From contig CM034238.1 in NCBI GenBank assembly GCA_019916065.1, positions 37,663,375 through 37,727,374 of the forward strand: a stretch of 64,000 nt of DNA. The letters run 5' to 3'. The translations under genes were made by a program, and so were the position numbers. This document shows positions 22,946 to 34,214 of this stretch, in pieces. The stretch's first letter is position 1. Each line of letters opens with the position of its first letter. The DNA is from Vitellaria paradoxa (Eukaryota; Streptophyta; Magnoliopsida; Ericales; Sapotaceae). The notes below the pieces were generated by a model. The model searched no databases. It was not told where the DNA came from and saw nothing but the letters and a program-made list of their open reading frames with translations.

Positions 22946-25195
22946 TGCTTCTTTTACCTTTTATTTTATTATTTTATGGAATATAAAGATAATAAATATC
23001 TCTTGGACTTATATTTAATTTTTAGCAAAATTGATAAGTTTTATTTTATTCAAAAATAATTTAAATAAATTTCCAATCATCATCTTATTTATAACCAAAC
23101 CCTTATCATAGATTTTTGGCTTCAAGATATCCACAAATGTCCACATAATTATTCCAATGTTTAGGAAGGTATTAAATGAGTTTCATTAAATTCACTTAAT
23201 CATAAAAATATAATTATATAGCTTGCTAGGTTGACAAAACAATGCCAAAAATAAATCAAATTCATTTAAGAAAGACCAAATGAGAAAAAAACAAGTCCAT
23301 TGTTTCTTTTGGGCATTTTATCAAATACTAGCATTTTAGTTTGAATAAGTCATCCAACTATCCATTATGAAACTGATTATCTAAGTCAATTATCATCAAT
23401 ATTAGAGTGTCAAATAATACATAATATCTAGATTAAAATAATTTCATATCAATAGAAATTATTAACATGACAATAACTAACAGAAGGAAATTAGAAATTT
23501 AAATAAATCTTTAAACATAATATTCTAAACAAATCCAAACAAGCATCAATTAAAGCTAAGCAGAATAGTAGCTTGAAAGAAAATTCATATAAAATAGAGC
23601 AAGACTCCAATATCTATAAACTTTATATCTGGGGAAACTAGACTTAAAGACCTACAACTTTCATGTTTTACACTTTTTAAAATTCTAAGGTCTAAAGGTA
23701 CAAAAATAGCTTTGAATTCAGTTTGTTCAGAAAATACAGTTTTACACGTGCTCAGTATTTTGGGCATAACTTTTGACTCACAAATCGGATTGATGCGATT
23801 CTTTTTGGGTTGAAAAGAAAACTGAAAGGGCTACAACTTTTATGTTTTAGCCAAAGCCTAATTCCACCGTTTTAGGGGTTAGAAGCACATAAGAAGTTAC
23901 AAATAGAACTGTTAGCATATTGAGTTACTTCAGTCAAAATTTTGGCTTTCCTACCCTCAATATACGGGTATTTATTTTTATCACAATCAAGTTTCATACT
24001 TCAAACCAGAAAGTGCATCAAATATATTTTAGGAAATTCATCATCCTACCTCAATGAAGATATTAATGACCAAGTCTGAGAAGGAAAATGAGTTAGCTTT
24101 GAACACCACCCAAATTGGAAAATTCCAAGCCTTTCTTCTTCCTCCAAGCAACACCAAATCTTCAGCCTCACTAATTAATAATTTATTATTATTTCTCTCT
24201 TATTTTCTTCTCTTTGAAGACACACAATTTATAGGGAGTGTAGAGAAAATTATTGGTGGAGAAAAAATCAACTAACGTAAGATCATGCCTATACAATTGG
24301 TAGCATGATCCAAGAATCATGCTTACTTTTTGACTATCTAACCATATCATTTAAGAAAAGCATTGGGGAAGATGTATGGAGGTGGCATGATCCGGGAATC
24401 AAGCTAACTTTTTGACAAATTTAAACAATCATGCTAACTTTTTGACAATTTAACCAAATGCTTTAAATCATGCTAGCTTTCAAACAAAATGCTTTAAATC
24501 TTGTTTGCTAAATAATTTGAAAAAGATGCTTTAAGGTCATCAATGTGGGTCTTCTCTTTGTCCAATTAGTCAAATAATTTTGAAAGATGGTGAGAATGTA
24601 TGGAAGATGGAAATGAAGTTGTCAGGAAATAATTTAGAGCAACTATTCATGAGTCAATTCATTGAGTGATAAAGTGAGTTGAAGTGAGTTGAGGTGAGTC
24701 AAAGAAAAGGGTTGACCCATGGGTTAATGGTCTTGGTTTGAACCAAATAAGTAATTGGGCTAAGAAGTGTTTGGATAAAAATTTTAGAAATCTACATTAA
24801 ACTCCCACATAGGGTGAATTTTAATCCAAAAATTTTTCAACTAATTTTTATCATTCCAAAAATTTTCAAATGCTCAATTTTCTAGATTTTTACTATAATA
24901 AATATCACTACCACACTTAAATAATTTAATTAAGGAAAAAAATTCAGGTTATTACAAATCTAGCGAGAATATATTTACCAATCAAATTAACGACTGAGCT
25001 TATCGGCTAGTAATATAATCAGTTGGCAATCAATTAGTAACCCAATGAGAAAATATTTTACCAACGTACTAACCGACGGAATGGTTTGGTTGATAATGTC
25101 ATCGGTTGGTATTTGGTTGGTAATAGGGTGAGAAAATATTTTTACCAACCAAATTACCGACTAATTATCAACTAATTACCAACCAAAAATTTTAC

Positions 25196-25413
25196 AATTT
25201 GCATTGAACATTAAAAAAAAAAAGAAATTTCTAATTTCAATATTTTTATAATTAATTTTATATTAAGAAATATTTGTAATTAATTATATATATTTATATA
25301 TGGCATGAAATTGTTTCATGATTTATTTGGTTCATGTGATACAACCTTTAGATAAGTAAATTCATGCGTTTTTTGATCACATGGTATGGTTCATACATAT
25401 TGGGTTCGGTGTT

Positions 25414-25448
<35 letters not shown>

Positions 25449-26660
25449 TGGTTCATACATATTGCATATAATTTAATTGACTAGGTGGAAAAGATTTTAT
25501 ACAATTTATATTGATAATATTAAATTTTCATATTAATGAATTAGTGATAAATGTATGTTAGGATTATAATTGTTTAAGACACGGGGTTTAGGGTATATGA
25601 TTTTCAAAATCGGACAACTTTAGGTAATCAAATCGTTTATGGATTTTAAAATTTACTTCCATTTTTTAATCTTTTTCCCTATATATATTTTTTACTGTAA
25701 GAATTCGTGTGTAAACGCCTAAGTTAGTAAGGTCCCGTTTGATAACGTTTCCGTTTTCTATTTTTCTGTTTATGTTTTCAAAATTTTGTAAACTCGCAAC
25801 AAAAACATGTTTGATAAACTTGTTTACGTTTTTTTGTTTACAAAAAAAAAAAAAAAAAAATGAAAACAAAAACAGAAAAACGTAAATAGAAAAAATATGT
25901 TTTCACTCTGGTTTTCTTTTCTGTTGCCAATATTTTGCCAATTTTAAAACTTTATCTATTTTTGTAACATTAAATAAAAATAAATTATTTTATTCAAATA
26001 TTTTTTTAAAGTAAGTTATTCTAATAAATAATATAATTAAATTCAAAAAATTAATTAAATAAATTAATTAATATTATTTTTAATAAATAATAAAACTAAA
26101 TTAATTAATTTAATTTAATAATTAATTATTGCTAAATTATCTGAAATAAATATCATAATTAATTTATTTAATTTAATAATTAAATTAATTTATATAAAAT
26201 TATCGAACCTAAGAGCTTAAGGTAGTAAAGCTTAAAAATCGAAAGAAAACCCAGTGTATAAGTGATATGTAACAAAATTTAGACAAGAACGAAAAAAAAA
26301 AGTTATTTTTTTAATTAATACTAACTAGTTACTAAAATGTTAACATTTTAATTTTTTTGTTAATTTAATATTTTTACCCTTTTAAAGCTTAAACAATTTT
26401 GAAAACAAAAAAATAAATTTAATAATTTAAGAAAAAAGTTAAAAAGGTAAGTGACTAGTTTTTTTGACTAAACGTTATCTTAATTATAAAAAAAAAAAAT
26501 TATTTACCAAAAGAAAAAGGTCAAAAAAATTTGTTTGTAAATTTTAGTTGATTTTGCCAACTAAACACCACCTAAATGTGTGGTGCTTGGTTTAAAAAAA
26601 ATAAAAATAAAAATTAGTGTGAAAATATAATAAAAGTTAGAAAAATTAATAAAATTTAGA
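25196..26660. other. AT-rich spacer
   Basis: No gene. It contains a long (TA)n run at 25413-25445 and poly-A at 25842-25860. A short inverted T/A-rich structure around 25735-25900 (TTTCCGTTTTCTATTTTTCTG with its inverse) resembles the ends of the Tourist-like family but is too degraded to call. Confidence 0.5.
25413..25445. repeat. (TA)n microsatellite
   Basis: An uninterrupted TA run of about 30 bp, the longest in this part of the window. Similar shorter runs occur at 22105-22132 and 33069-33092. Confidence 0.95.
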
Positions 26661-26661
26661 A

Positions 26662-26768
26662 TAATTGTTTAGTGTAATTTAATATTAATTATATTAAAGT
26701 AACATTATTTTAAATTTAAAAATAAAAATAACAAATATTATTTATTAATTTTAAGTAATTTCATTTCT
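26662..26768. repeat. About 107-bp segment with an inverted copy at 36829-36937
   Basis: The block from ATAATTGTTTAGTGTAATTT to AAGTAATTTCATTTCTT is nearly identical to the reverse complement of 36829-36937, which lies inside the second CACTA element. It abuts the truncated end of the gypsy element at 26769. Confidence 0.8.
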
Positions 26769-27323
26769 TCATCTTCTGGAGCCATTTTTATTTAATTGTA
26801 TCCCGAAAACCCATCCATAAAAGATAGAGCACCATATCCAGTGGTTGCATCTATTAACAATTCAGTAATTGGGAGCGGGAACTCATCTTTTGGACACATA
26901 TCATTTAGATCTCTAAAATCTATACATATGCAAACTTGTCCACTTTTATTTTTGACTAGCACAATATTTGCAAGCCAGGTTGGATATTGAACCTCTTAGA
27001 TGAAGCCGGCATTTATTAGTTTTTCAACCTCAGCTTTTATTTGCACAATTAGTTCTAGTCGAAAACAACGTTGAGCTTGCTTTATAGGATGTTTCTCTTG
27101 ATAGAGAAAATCAATGAACTGCAACTTTAGCATCTAGTCTTGGCATTTTTTGATATCCCCAGGCATATACACCTCGATATTCCTGAAGAAGCTCCTTATA
27201 GGCATTTAATTCTTCTTCGAAAAGAAGAACACTAACGAAGATAGGCTTAGGATCCTTAGTACTTCCTAGATTGATTTCTTTGAGTTCATCAACAGTGGCT
27301 TGACCATCATTTTCAATCTGCAA
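26769..27323 (-). pseudogene. Reverse transcriptase N-terminal part (Ty3/gypsy)
   Basis: The upper part (27323-27111) reads KELLQEYRGVYAWGYQKMPR and LDAKVAVH, the conserved lead-in to gypsy RT. After a stop the translation continues with VEKLINAGFI, a stop, YPTWLANIVLVKNKSG and CIDFRDLNDMCPKDEFPLP, then DGFSGYNQIKMAPED. These are RT motifs 1 to 3. The catalytic YxDD segment would lie further on and is missing because the element is truncated. Confidence 0.8.
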
Positions 27324-27454
27324 CAGTGCTAGTTGAATTTGCTCAACAAATTCAGGAGACTCATCTTGAATAGAATTGCTATTTTGTTCTTGGATAGAAG
27401 AATCTGTTGGTTAGTGTTCCTTAAATGAGACACAATTAACTTGTTCAATTTCTC

Positions 27455-28120
27455 CTAACTCTTCATCACATGACTTGTCATCGTTAAACAGCAATGGTCA
27501 CTACCTACGTTTTTCCTATCATATGTCCACATGGTACAGTTAAAATATGGACTTCTGGGATTAAGCATAAGATCATCCTCATCGGGATTAAAGAAATTCC
27601 AAATTTTAAGATGTCTTCTAGGTCGAAACCATAATTCATCATTTGATCGGTAAGCATTAAGCTTTCGAATATTACATTTTTGGAACCTTACCGAATTACG
27701 AGAGTATTTAACAAGCTCAATGGCTGAAGTATATCCCACGTCACGAATTTTTTCTTTTCTGAGCTCCCAAGTACTTAGGTAATTCCATAATTGGAGCAAA
27801 AAATTAATTGATGCCCTTTTTGCTTCAATCGTGTTGAGGGTTGTTTTATCTAGTTGAGGGTCAACTACCATATTATCTGTAGAAGGGGCAATTTCCTCTC
27901 CCACGTCAACTTCATTCCCATTAACATGATTGTTCTCTGTAGGGTTAGCTTGAACAAGATTAACATCTTGCTGATTATTAGAGAAGTCTTCTAATTGATT
28001 TTTCTCAAAAGATACACAATTAATTTGTGCAACCCCCTCTAGATTTTCATCAACTTCAATTTCCTCATCATTTTTTATAAGGACATTTGATTTAACATTT
28101 GCCTGTGTCTTCTTTTTCAA
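27455..28120 (-). pseudogene. Protease-RT spacer frame of the gypsy element (221 aa)
   Basis: A 221-residue open frame between the protease and RT remnants. It is rich in Asn/Asp/Glu in its first half. In the second half it contains SRNSVRFQKCNIRKLNAYRS-like and NPDEDDLMLNPRSPYFNCTM segments. I do not recognise a catalytic domain. Long linker regions between protease and RT occur in TAT/Ogre polyproteins, which fits its position. It is the longest uninterrupted frame left in this element. Confidence 0.55.
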
Positions 28121-28357
28121 CTTCCATTTCTTGTTCTTTTTAAACTCTAAAGGCTTAGAATAGGGAAAGCCTTGGAGCCTTTCAAATGCTAAACTTGAGG
28201 CTTGACTTCATCATTGGCTTTAGCAAACTTTGCCTTTTCTTGACCTGTGAATATTGCAGGTTCTGAAAAGGTAGCTTTAAGTATGTCATTTTCTTGGCAA
28301 ACGATGACATTTTTTTTGCCTTTCTTGGAGAAAAACATTTTTTTGGGGCTTCCAATT

Positions 28358-28561
28358 TCATGGACTAACTAATGATGGAGTTAATCTCTGTGGTTGTTCT
28401 TTATGAATAACAACATGCCTATGACAACTTCCATCCTCCTCAAATGTAGTTGTGATCACCAAACTTTCTAGAAATGAGTGGTTTATGCTCCAAAGAGGAT
28501 AGGTATAATCCGTGGCTAAAGTCGTCATTGTTTCTTGTTCAGAATTTTCTCGAGTAGTCAT
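28358..28561 (-). pseudogene. Short gypsy polyprotein fragment
   Basis: A 67-codon open piece on the same strand between the protease and spacer frames. It contains YPLWSINHSFLESLVITTTF but no diagnostic motif. Its position alone assigns it to the polyprotein remnant. Confidence 0.35.
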
Positions 28562-28942
28562 TATTGCAACTTACTTTGATTGTTGTTGGTCCTTTAGTGC
28601 ACATTTCAAAACAATTTTTGGTTTCGAAATTCTTTGAGCAGAATTTCTATTACTTCCTTTTGAAGAGATCACTTTGACTTGGACATTTTTTTCTTGTGAT
28701 AAAGAAGGTAAAGTCATAAGCTTGACATCTTCATTTTTCTTGCTTTTTTCTAAATTATTTGCAGAAAAAAGTGGTGAAGACTTGTTAACTTTATAAAGCT
28801 TAGCATCTGCATAGTTTACCTCTTCATTTTCAAAGGGATTAGGATTAGCAACGATCTTCTTTTCAATTAACTCACCATTTTTTTGTATAACAAACTTAAA
28901 ACATTGGTGTAGTGTTGAAGGAAGAATTTTATTGGTATAGAT

Positions 28943-29293
28943 TCAGGGATGCCCTAATAGCGTATTATATAATGTATCGGCTTCAATAACATGAAATAAT
29001 GCTAACGTGTATATGCCATCAAATTCCATTTGCAACTCAATAGTACCTAGGGCTTTTTGTCCCATTTGCTTAAATCCTTGAATTGTTAAGTTTGAAGGCG
29101 ACAACTGTTGCATTGACATGCCTATCAACCGCAATATTTTCAAAGGTAGTAAATTTATGGCTAATCTACAATCTAGCATGATTCGAGTTATCATAGTATC
29201 CCCAATAACCCTTAATACATAAAGAGGACGATTGTGGTGTTTTGACTTAAGTTGTAAATCATCATTAGTAAAAGTGATACAGGCCATACACAC
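28943..29293 (-). pseudogene. Aspartic protease remnant (Ty3/gypsy)
   Basis: The frame reads RPLYVLRVIGDTMITRIMLD, then CRLAINLLPLKILRLIGMSM, and ends ADTLYNTLLGHP. These match the retropepsin layout of gypsy elements: a strand leading to the catalytic D-S/T-G loop, INLLPL after it, and the terminal YNTLLGxP motif. The catalytic triplet is degraded to Asp-Cys-Arg, so it cannot be active. Confidence 0.75.
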
Positions 29294-29974
29294 CGAGTTC
29301 TCTAAGTGGTACTAAATTAGCATTATCCATATAAAGATCATGGCTAATTAAAGCTTGAAATCAATGCCTTTTTAATGCTCTTTTGATAATTGCAAAGCAT
29401 TGTAAACACTTAGAAAAGTTGGAATACACTTTAGATGTGCGAAGACATCATATTTAACTTGAGATGATGCATTCCGAGCACTGAGCCTAGTAGGTATCTT
29501 GGGGGAGTCTCCTACTTTTTCCTTTTTTGTTGAGTTAGACTTTGATGGCTCTTTTGTCTTAGGATTTAGAGAAGCCTCTAAAGAAAAATGAGACTTTTTA
29601 TGTTACAGCTTTTGTGGTGACGAAAGATGTCGACTAGAGCACAAAGTTATTTCATTTACTTTTTGATTTTGAGAATCAATGTCTTCAATTTCAACCATAC
29701 AACACTTTGTACTTGCCTTATTTTTCTAAACTATTTCATTTTCGAATAATTGAGCTAGTAAATAGTCAGCAAGTGTTACTGATATTCTATCAGGCTGAAT
29801 ATTTTCTTCCTCAAGAGGAGTCCCAAGTTTCTTTGACTTTCTTACTCTTTTTGGAGACTTTTTCTTTTTATTTCTTTGCTCTAGTTTTGGCTTTTGAATT
29901 ACCAAAGGTGACCGACTTAGGGATCTCACAGCAGACAATAACTTTTTCTTTGTTATTTTGCTAAGATGTGTTTG

Positions 29975-30277
29975 TCATTCACTAGCATTTTCAATTTCTG
30001 ATTCGAAAGTATCTTCCCAAACTTGTAAACTGAATCCGGCCATGAGTTTATCAACACTTTCAGCTTTGGATTTAGAAGTATCATCCCAAACATCTAAATT
30101 AGAATATGTTATGATCTCATAAAGTGTCAGTATGCTTAGATTGCCTGCACCAGGCATGTTTGGATAAGCGTAGACATAAGATACTTCACCATTAACTTCG
30201 AATGCCATTCTGATTGCCCCCTCAGGAAGGGAAACAATGGGAATCAAATCATCATTTCTGTCTTCAATTAAGGACAC
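29975..30277 (-). pseudogene. Gag-protease linker fragment
   Basis: A 100-codon acidic frame between gag and protease with no motif I recognise. It reads VSLPEGAIRMAFEVNGEVSY and then an acidic repeat-like tail (VWDDTSKSKAESVD … VWEDTFESEIENAS). The two WDDT/WEDT-F/S blocks suggest a small internal duplication. Confidence 0.4.
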
Positions 30278-30334
30278 ACTATTTGAAGTTACAATTGACT
30301 CCTTAGGAGAAGAGGATTTTTCAATTACAAGTTC

Positions 30335-31410
30335 TCAATTTTTAATCATTGCTTGATTGATATTTTTCAAAACATAGCATTCTTTAAGTGGATGGCTAAC
30401 AATCCTGTGACATGGGTGATACTTTGGATCGCCAGTTTTATTAACCTCCGAAGGTCCTTTTGGTTTAGGCAACTGTATAGATTTTTCTTTCATCAATTGG
30501 CTAAAAATAGCTTCCACGTCATCATCATGGAAACTATATTTCACTTATTTCCTTTCTTCCAAAGAAGATCTTCTGGTTTGTTCTTTGCATTACTAGTTTC
30601 ATTATCCTTCTTTTTAATAAAAGTAGCCATCGACTCTCATTTCTTTACTGGTTCTTGTTTTCAATTTTTTTGTCATCTGAAGACTGACCTTTGAACTGCA
30701 CTCTTTTGTTGAGCAATTTGTCTTTCAACATTATTGGCTTTTGAAGCAAGTGCATCAAATATTAGAGGTTCTATAGTGCTTACGAACGTTGCTATTTCTA
30801 GTAACAAGTTATTAGAGCACATTTGAATAGCTGATTGCTCTGTCAATTTCTTTGAGCATTATAGGTTCAAATTGCTCTATTGTGTGATGAAATCATTCAC
30901 ATTTTCATTTGGCTTTTGTCTAGCATCTGCTAGATCTATGATGGATATATTTTTCTTTGAACTTACAAAGTGAGCCAAAAATGCCCTTTGCATATCATCC
31001 CAGGTAAGGATAAAACCTTGTTAAAGCTGTGTATACCAAGTGAATGCCAATCCTTTGAGGGACTACACAAATTGCCTAATTAATAAGGCATCAAATTGAG
31101 TTGACTCACCATATACAGAATAAAAATGAGCCAAGTGTTCCTATGGTGACCCATTAATTCCGTCAAACTTTTCAAATTTTGGTTTTTGATAACCAGTTGG
31201 AAATGGAATAGTATCATAATGAGTAGGATACGACTTTCGATATCCAAGCATTGGGGGAGTCAAAGATGCTTGGAACTCTTTGATTCTTTCAGCTATCGGT
31301 GCTTTGATATCAACTTGTATTATTAGTGTGGTTGATGTTTGAACCTCTTCATGCTGATGCGTATGTTCATGTGTGGATATGCTTACTTGATTGGCCACTT
31401 GAGCAGCCAA
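30335..31410 (-). pseudogene. Gag remnant (Ty3/gypsy)
   Basis: The start (31410-31141) ends with YPTHYDTIPFPTGYQKPKFE KFDGINGSP, the entry to the retrotransposon gag domain. After a frame break the translation of 31130-30880 contains FVQSLKGLAFTWYTAL and AFLAHFVSSKKN, which are core gag motifs. The C-terminal part (30544-30335) has the zinc-finger-like PKYHPCHRIVSHPLKECYVL. Several stops and frame changes separate these blocks. Confidence 0.75.
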
Positions 31411-31837
31411 GCAACGATTTCAGCAACGTTTGTAGTTAATTTTCGCTACATTTCTTGTACTTTCTCATCGAGACTACTTGTACTAGTCATGAGTATGTGC
31501 ATGTCTTTGCATTAGGATTTTTCATCAATTGTCAATCCCTTTTGAAAGTTGTTAAGTTGGTAGGAAAATTGTCTTCTCGAAACAGAGCATCTGGTTCTCC
31601 ATAGAGAGGATTATCACAACTTGCCATAGAACTGGCTAACTTTTATAGACTTTCTAATCTACTTGACGTCGATGATTTTTGCAATATCACAGTTGATTGA
31701 TTTTGATTGTTTGAAGAAAGTAATTTTTGAGATATTACAATTGGGTAATCTTAATCATATGATTTATTTGAAGTAATGGACTTATCTAACAGAGATTTTG
31801 CAATCTTTTTTGCCTAAGACCAAGTAACAGGATTGGC

Positions 31838-32329
31838 TTAAGGCTTTACATTACTTGTGGATGTATAGGGCACCTCATATTTGTGATCCATTTCCTTTAC
31901 CAGTAAGAAACCAGAAAAGAACGCCCATTTTTCTTTTTCATTCTCCGATTTAGCGGCCTTTGATTTCTCAGCACTAAAAGTGGCAAGTGGATACATAGCT
32001 ACTTCAGGAGTGTCAGGGATTTGAGGCATTTCAATTTTTCTCGTCGGTTCTTTGTTGTTCTTTGACTTGAAAATCGTCTTTGTCTTAGTTGAAGTTGGAG
32101 GAACTCTAAAGCCTTTGGCCTTAGAACTTGCGACAAGTTCAATCCTTTTCGGGGTTTTCACCACTTTTCTCCTTGAAGAAGATAAATGAGTCCTCTCTTC
32201 TTCTTGGACAGATGTCACCATGATAGAAGCTATTGATGGCAATATAATTGGGATAGAAACAATTAGAATTTGATTGGTACATAATTGGTTTTCAACTGCT
32301 GTCTTAACAAACATTTTACCCTTAGGCAT
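31838..32329 (-). pseudogene. Leader frame upstream of gag (163 aa)
   Basis: An open frame of 163 codons between the primer site and gag. It is basic and Ser/Lys-rich in the middle (SSSRRKVVKTPKRIELVASS). No known domain. TAT/Ogre-group elements often carry an extra ORF upstream of gag, and this could be a remnant of one, but the similarity cannot be shown here. Confidence 0.4.
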
Positions 32330-32660
32330 TTTGTTACTAGGGGATTTCTTATTTTATTTGTGGGTGATTTTGTGCTTGTTCAAATTGACCTTTGTCTTTG
32401 GGAATGAAATCGTCTTGGTGCACTCTTTATTGGAGGCTTTTAAGGCATCCAATGGCGGAGTGTATTTAGAGGCGACTTGATCAATGGTCATAGGTGCACG
32501 ATCAAGCGTGAAGGTAGCAGGTACCCTCTCTTTTTGGAAGCTTTATAGGATAAAGCTTGAACTAGATCATAGTAAACAATAACTCTCGGTGCCATGTGGG
32601 AAACCTGCAAAAGTGATATCTAAGAATTAATTTAGAAATTGGAGATAAAAGGGAAAATGG

Positions 32661-32680
32661 GTCCCACTGGGGGTGCCAAA
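32661..32680 (-). other. Primer-binding-site-like sequence of the gypsy element
   Basis: On the minus strand TTTGGCACCCCCAGTGGGAC lies a few bases inside the proposed LTR end at 32686. TGGC…GGGAC resembles the tRNA-complementary sites of gypsy elements, but I cannot name the tRNA with confidence. Confidence 0.5.
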
Positions 32681-32685
32681 TATTA

Positions 32686-34214
32686 TGTTAAGCAAAAGTA
32701 TTAAAAGAAAAATATTAATTGCAAAAACACAATTTAACTCCTATTGTGGAATATCATAGAAGCTTTTATTATGTCGGTCGAACCCATTCAGGATATAACG
32801 TATCCCTTAATTATATCCCTTATTCAAGGAAATATCCTTTGATTCCAATTATTTGCTTATCACAAGTCCAATTCAGGCATCAAGAGTGGATATTTATTTT
32901 ATTTATTTTAAGTGGCTGGACTAAGATAAATAATCTTGGCTACCTACCTACCTTTGGTTGATAGGATCAAGCCATAACATAGTTCGCAGCGATTAAATTC
33001 ATTGGTGTACTTTTAAAGGGGTAATCGATTAATTTTCTCTCTAATAACAAATTTTTATTTTATTTATAATATATATATATATATATATATATTTTGGCTG
33101 AGCTTTTGGGTTCACAAGGATTGTAACTATAACCATTTAAATAGGATGCCTACGTGTCTAAATCGAAAAATAATCTGGACTAGAATGTAGTTCTATAGTT
33201 TATTATTTAGTTAATTTTTGGAATTTGATTTATTAATAAGTCTTAATTTGAGGCCTTCAAGGCATGAAAGCTTAGAAAGAAAAATTTTAGGATTATGTTT
33301 CAATTTTATTTGCATAATCCAATTTTATTTTAATATTTTCCAAACACTTGAAATTAAGTCACTTTAGTTAACTAATTTGTGTAAGGAGTTGAGAGCCTAG
33401 GCCGATTAATTTTTATTTTTATTGGTTTTAAAAAGATAAACCAAGTTGGAGGTCTTAAAAATAATTATTTGGAACAAATCAAAAACCCCTTCATAATCGA
33501 ATAAAAATCTATTTTATGAAAATCCGATTTTATAAGGTGATTATATTGAGAAGAGGAATCACTAGTTTTGACCCAACGGTCATTAGAAATTCAAAGATAA
33601 AAATTTTATCAAGTGAGAATTTCAGTAGAGATAAGAAATTAGTAGGATATTTTTTTTTTTTTTTTTTTGAAAAACTTGCATAGAATTTTTTTTTGGTAGA
33701 AATTCTCTCTATGAAATTTGAGATATGCATAGAGATTATTCTCTTTCTATGAGAAGTTGAGATATACGTAGAGATTTTTCTTTCTTTACGGGATTTTTCT
33801 CCCTGATGCGTAGAGATTTTTCTTTCTTTAATTCTACTGCAATTTGAAAGATACGTAGAGATTTATCTAATTTTACTAGAATTTAAAATTGAAAGACGCG
33901 TAGAGATTTTTCTCTCTCCACTAGAATTTGAAATAAATATGCATAGAGATTTTTCTCTTTTTAGTGCACATAGAATTTTCTCTCTCTATCGATAAGGTGA
34001 ATATAGAGGTTTTTTTCCCTATCTCCCAGGGATTTGAAATGTTAGAGGTTAATTTTTTTTTTTTTTAATGATAAAGACTATTGTTATTGAAAACCTTTTT
34101 TTTTTTTTTTTACTATTAGATTTCACCAAATATTTTTTTTTTGGTAGTGTGCCTCTAACGGTAGAAAATTATATATTTTTTTATTTGTAAAGAATTAGGA
34201 TTAAAAGGTTAACA
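32686..34214 (-). repeat. Candidate 5' LTR of the gypsy element (about 1.53 kb)
   Basis: TGTTAA at 32686 and TTAACA at 34209-34214 form 6-bp inverted ends around a non-coding stretch next to the primer site. There is no second LTR in the window to confirm it. It contains a (TA)n run at 33069-33092 and a set of diverged repeats at 33720-33990. Confidence 0.45.
33690..33990. repeat. Diverged tandem repeats with core CGTAGAGATTTTTCT
   Basis: At least six variants of (A/G)CGTAGAGATTTTTCT or GCATAGAGATTTTTCT occur at 35-55-bp intervals, with TAGAATTTGAAA between them. They lie in the proposed LTR. No coding potential. Confidence 0.75.

Larger units (their letters stand above)
21283..24956 (+). 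mobile_element. Solo LTR, 3.67 kb, with 5-bp target duplication
   Basis: The element begins TGTCACGCCCCGG and ends GGTTATTACA (TG…CA). It is flanked by AATCT on both sides (21278-21282 and 24957-24961). The surrounding CACTA repeat resumes across the join, confirming the boundaries. It has no primer site, polypurine tract or coding domain, so it is one LTR left by recombination. Very long LTRs starting TGTCACG are common in Ty3/gypsy chromoviruses of the Tekay/Del type, which is my best guess at the lineage. A diverged inverted relative lies at 34850-38537. Confidence 0.82.
20446..25195. mobile_element. CACTA-type DNA transposon, left part (interrupted by a solo LTR)
   Basis: The left end is CACTACTAGAAAAAAGC, the classic CACTA (En/Spm) terminus. 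It is followed by dense subterminal repeats in both orientations built on ACCAACCGA / TCGGTTGGTAAT. The same repeats resume at 24962-25190, after the inserted LTR. No inverted CACTA end was found to the right, so that terminus is missing or very diverged. There is no transposase. Subterminal repeats of this kind are the binding sites of CACTA transposases. Confidence 0.75.
26769..34214 (-). mobile_element. Truncated Ty3/gypsy retrotransposon, probably TAT/Ogre lineage
   Basis: Reading on the minus strand the order is: candidate 5' LTR (34214-32686), primer site (about 32680-32661), an unassigned leader frame, gag, protease, a long protease-RT spacer frame, and the first part of reverse transcriptase. 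The element stops inside RT at about 26769; RNase H, integrase and 3' LTR are absent. Many stops and frameshifts show that it is old. The gag and protease motifs and the long spacer fit the TAT/Ogre group, but the lineage call is an inference. Confidence 0.75.

Noticed and set aside
29707..29964. Plus-strand frame of 85 codons
   Set aside because: It lies antisense to the gag-protease linker of the gypsy element and lacks features of a gene.
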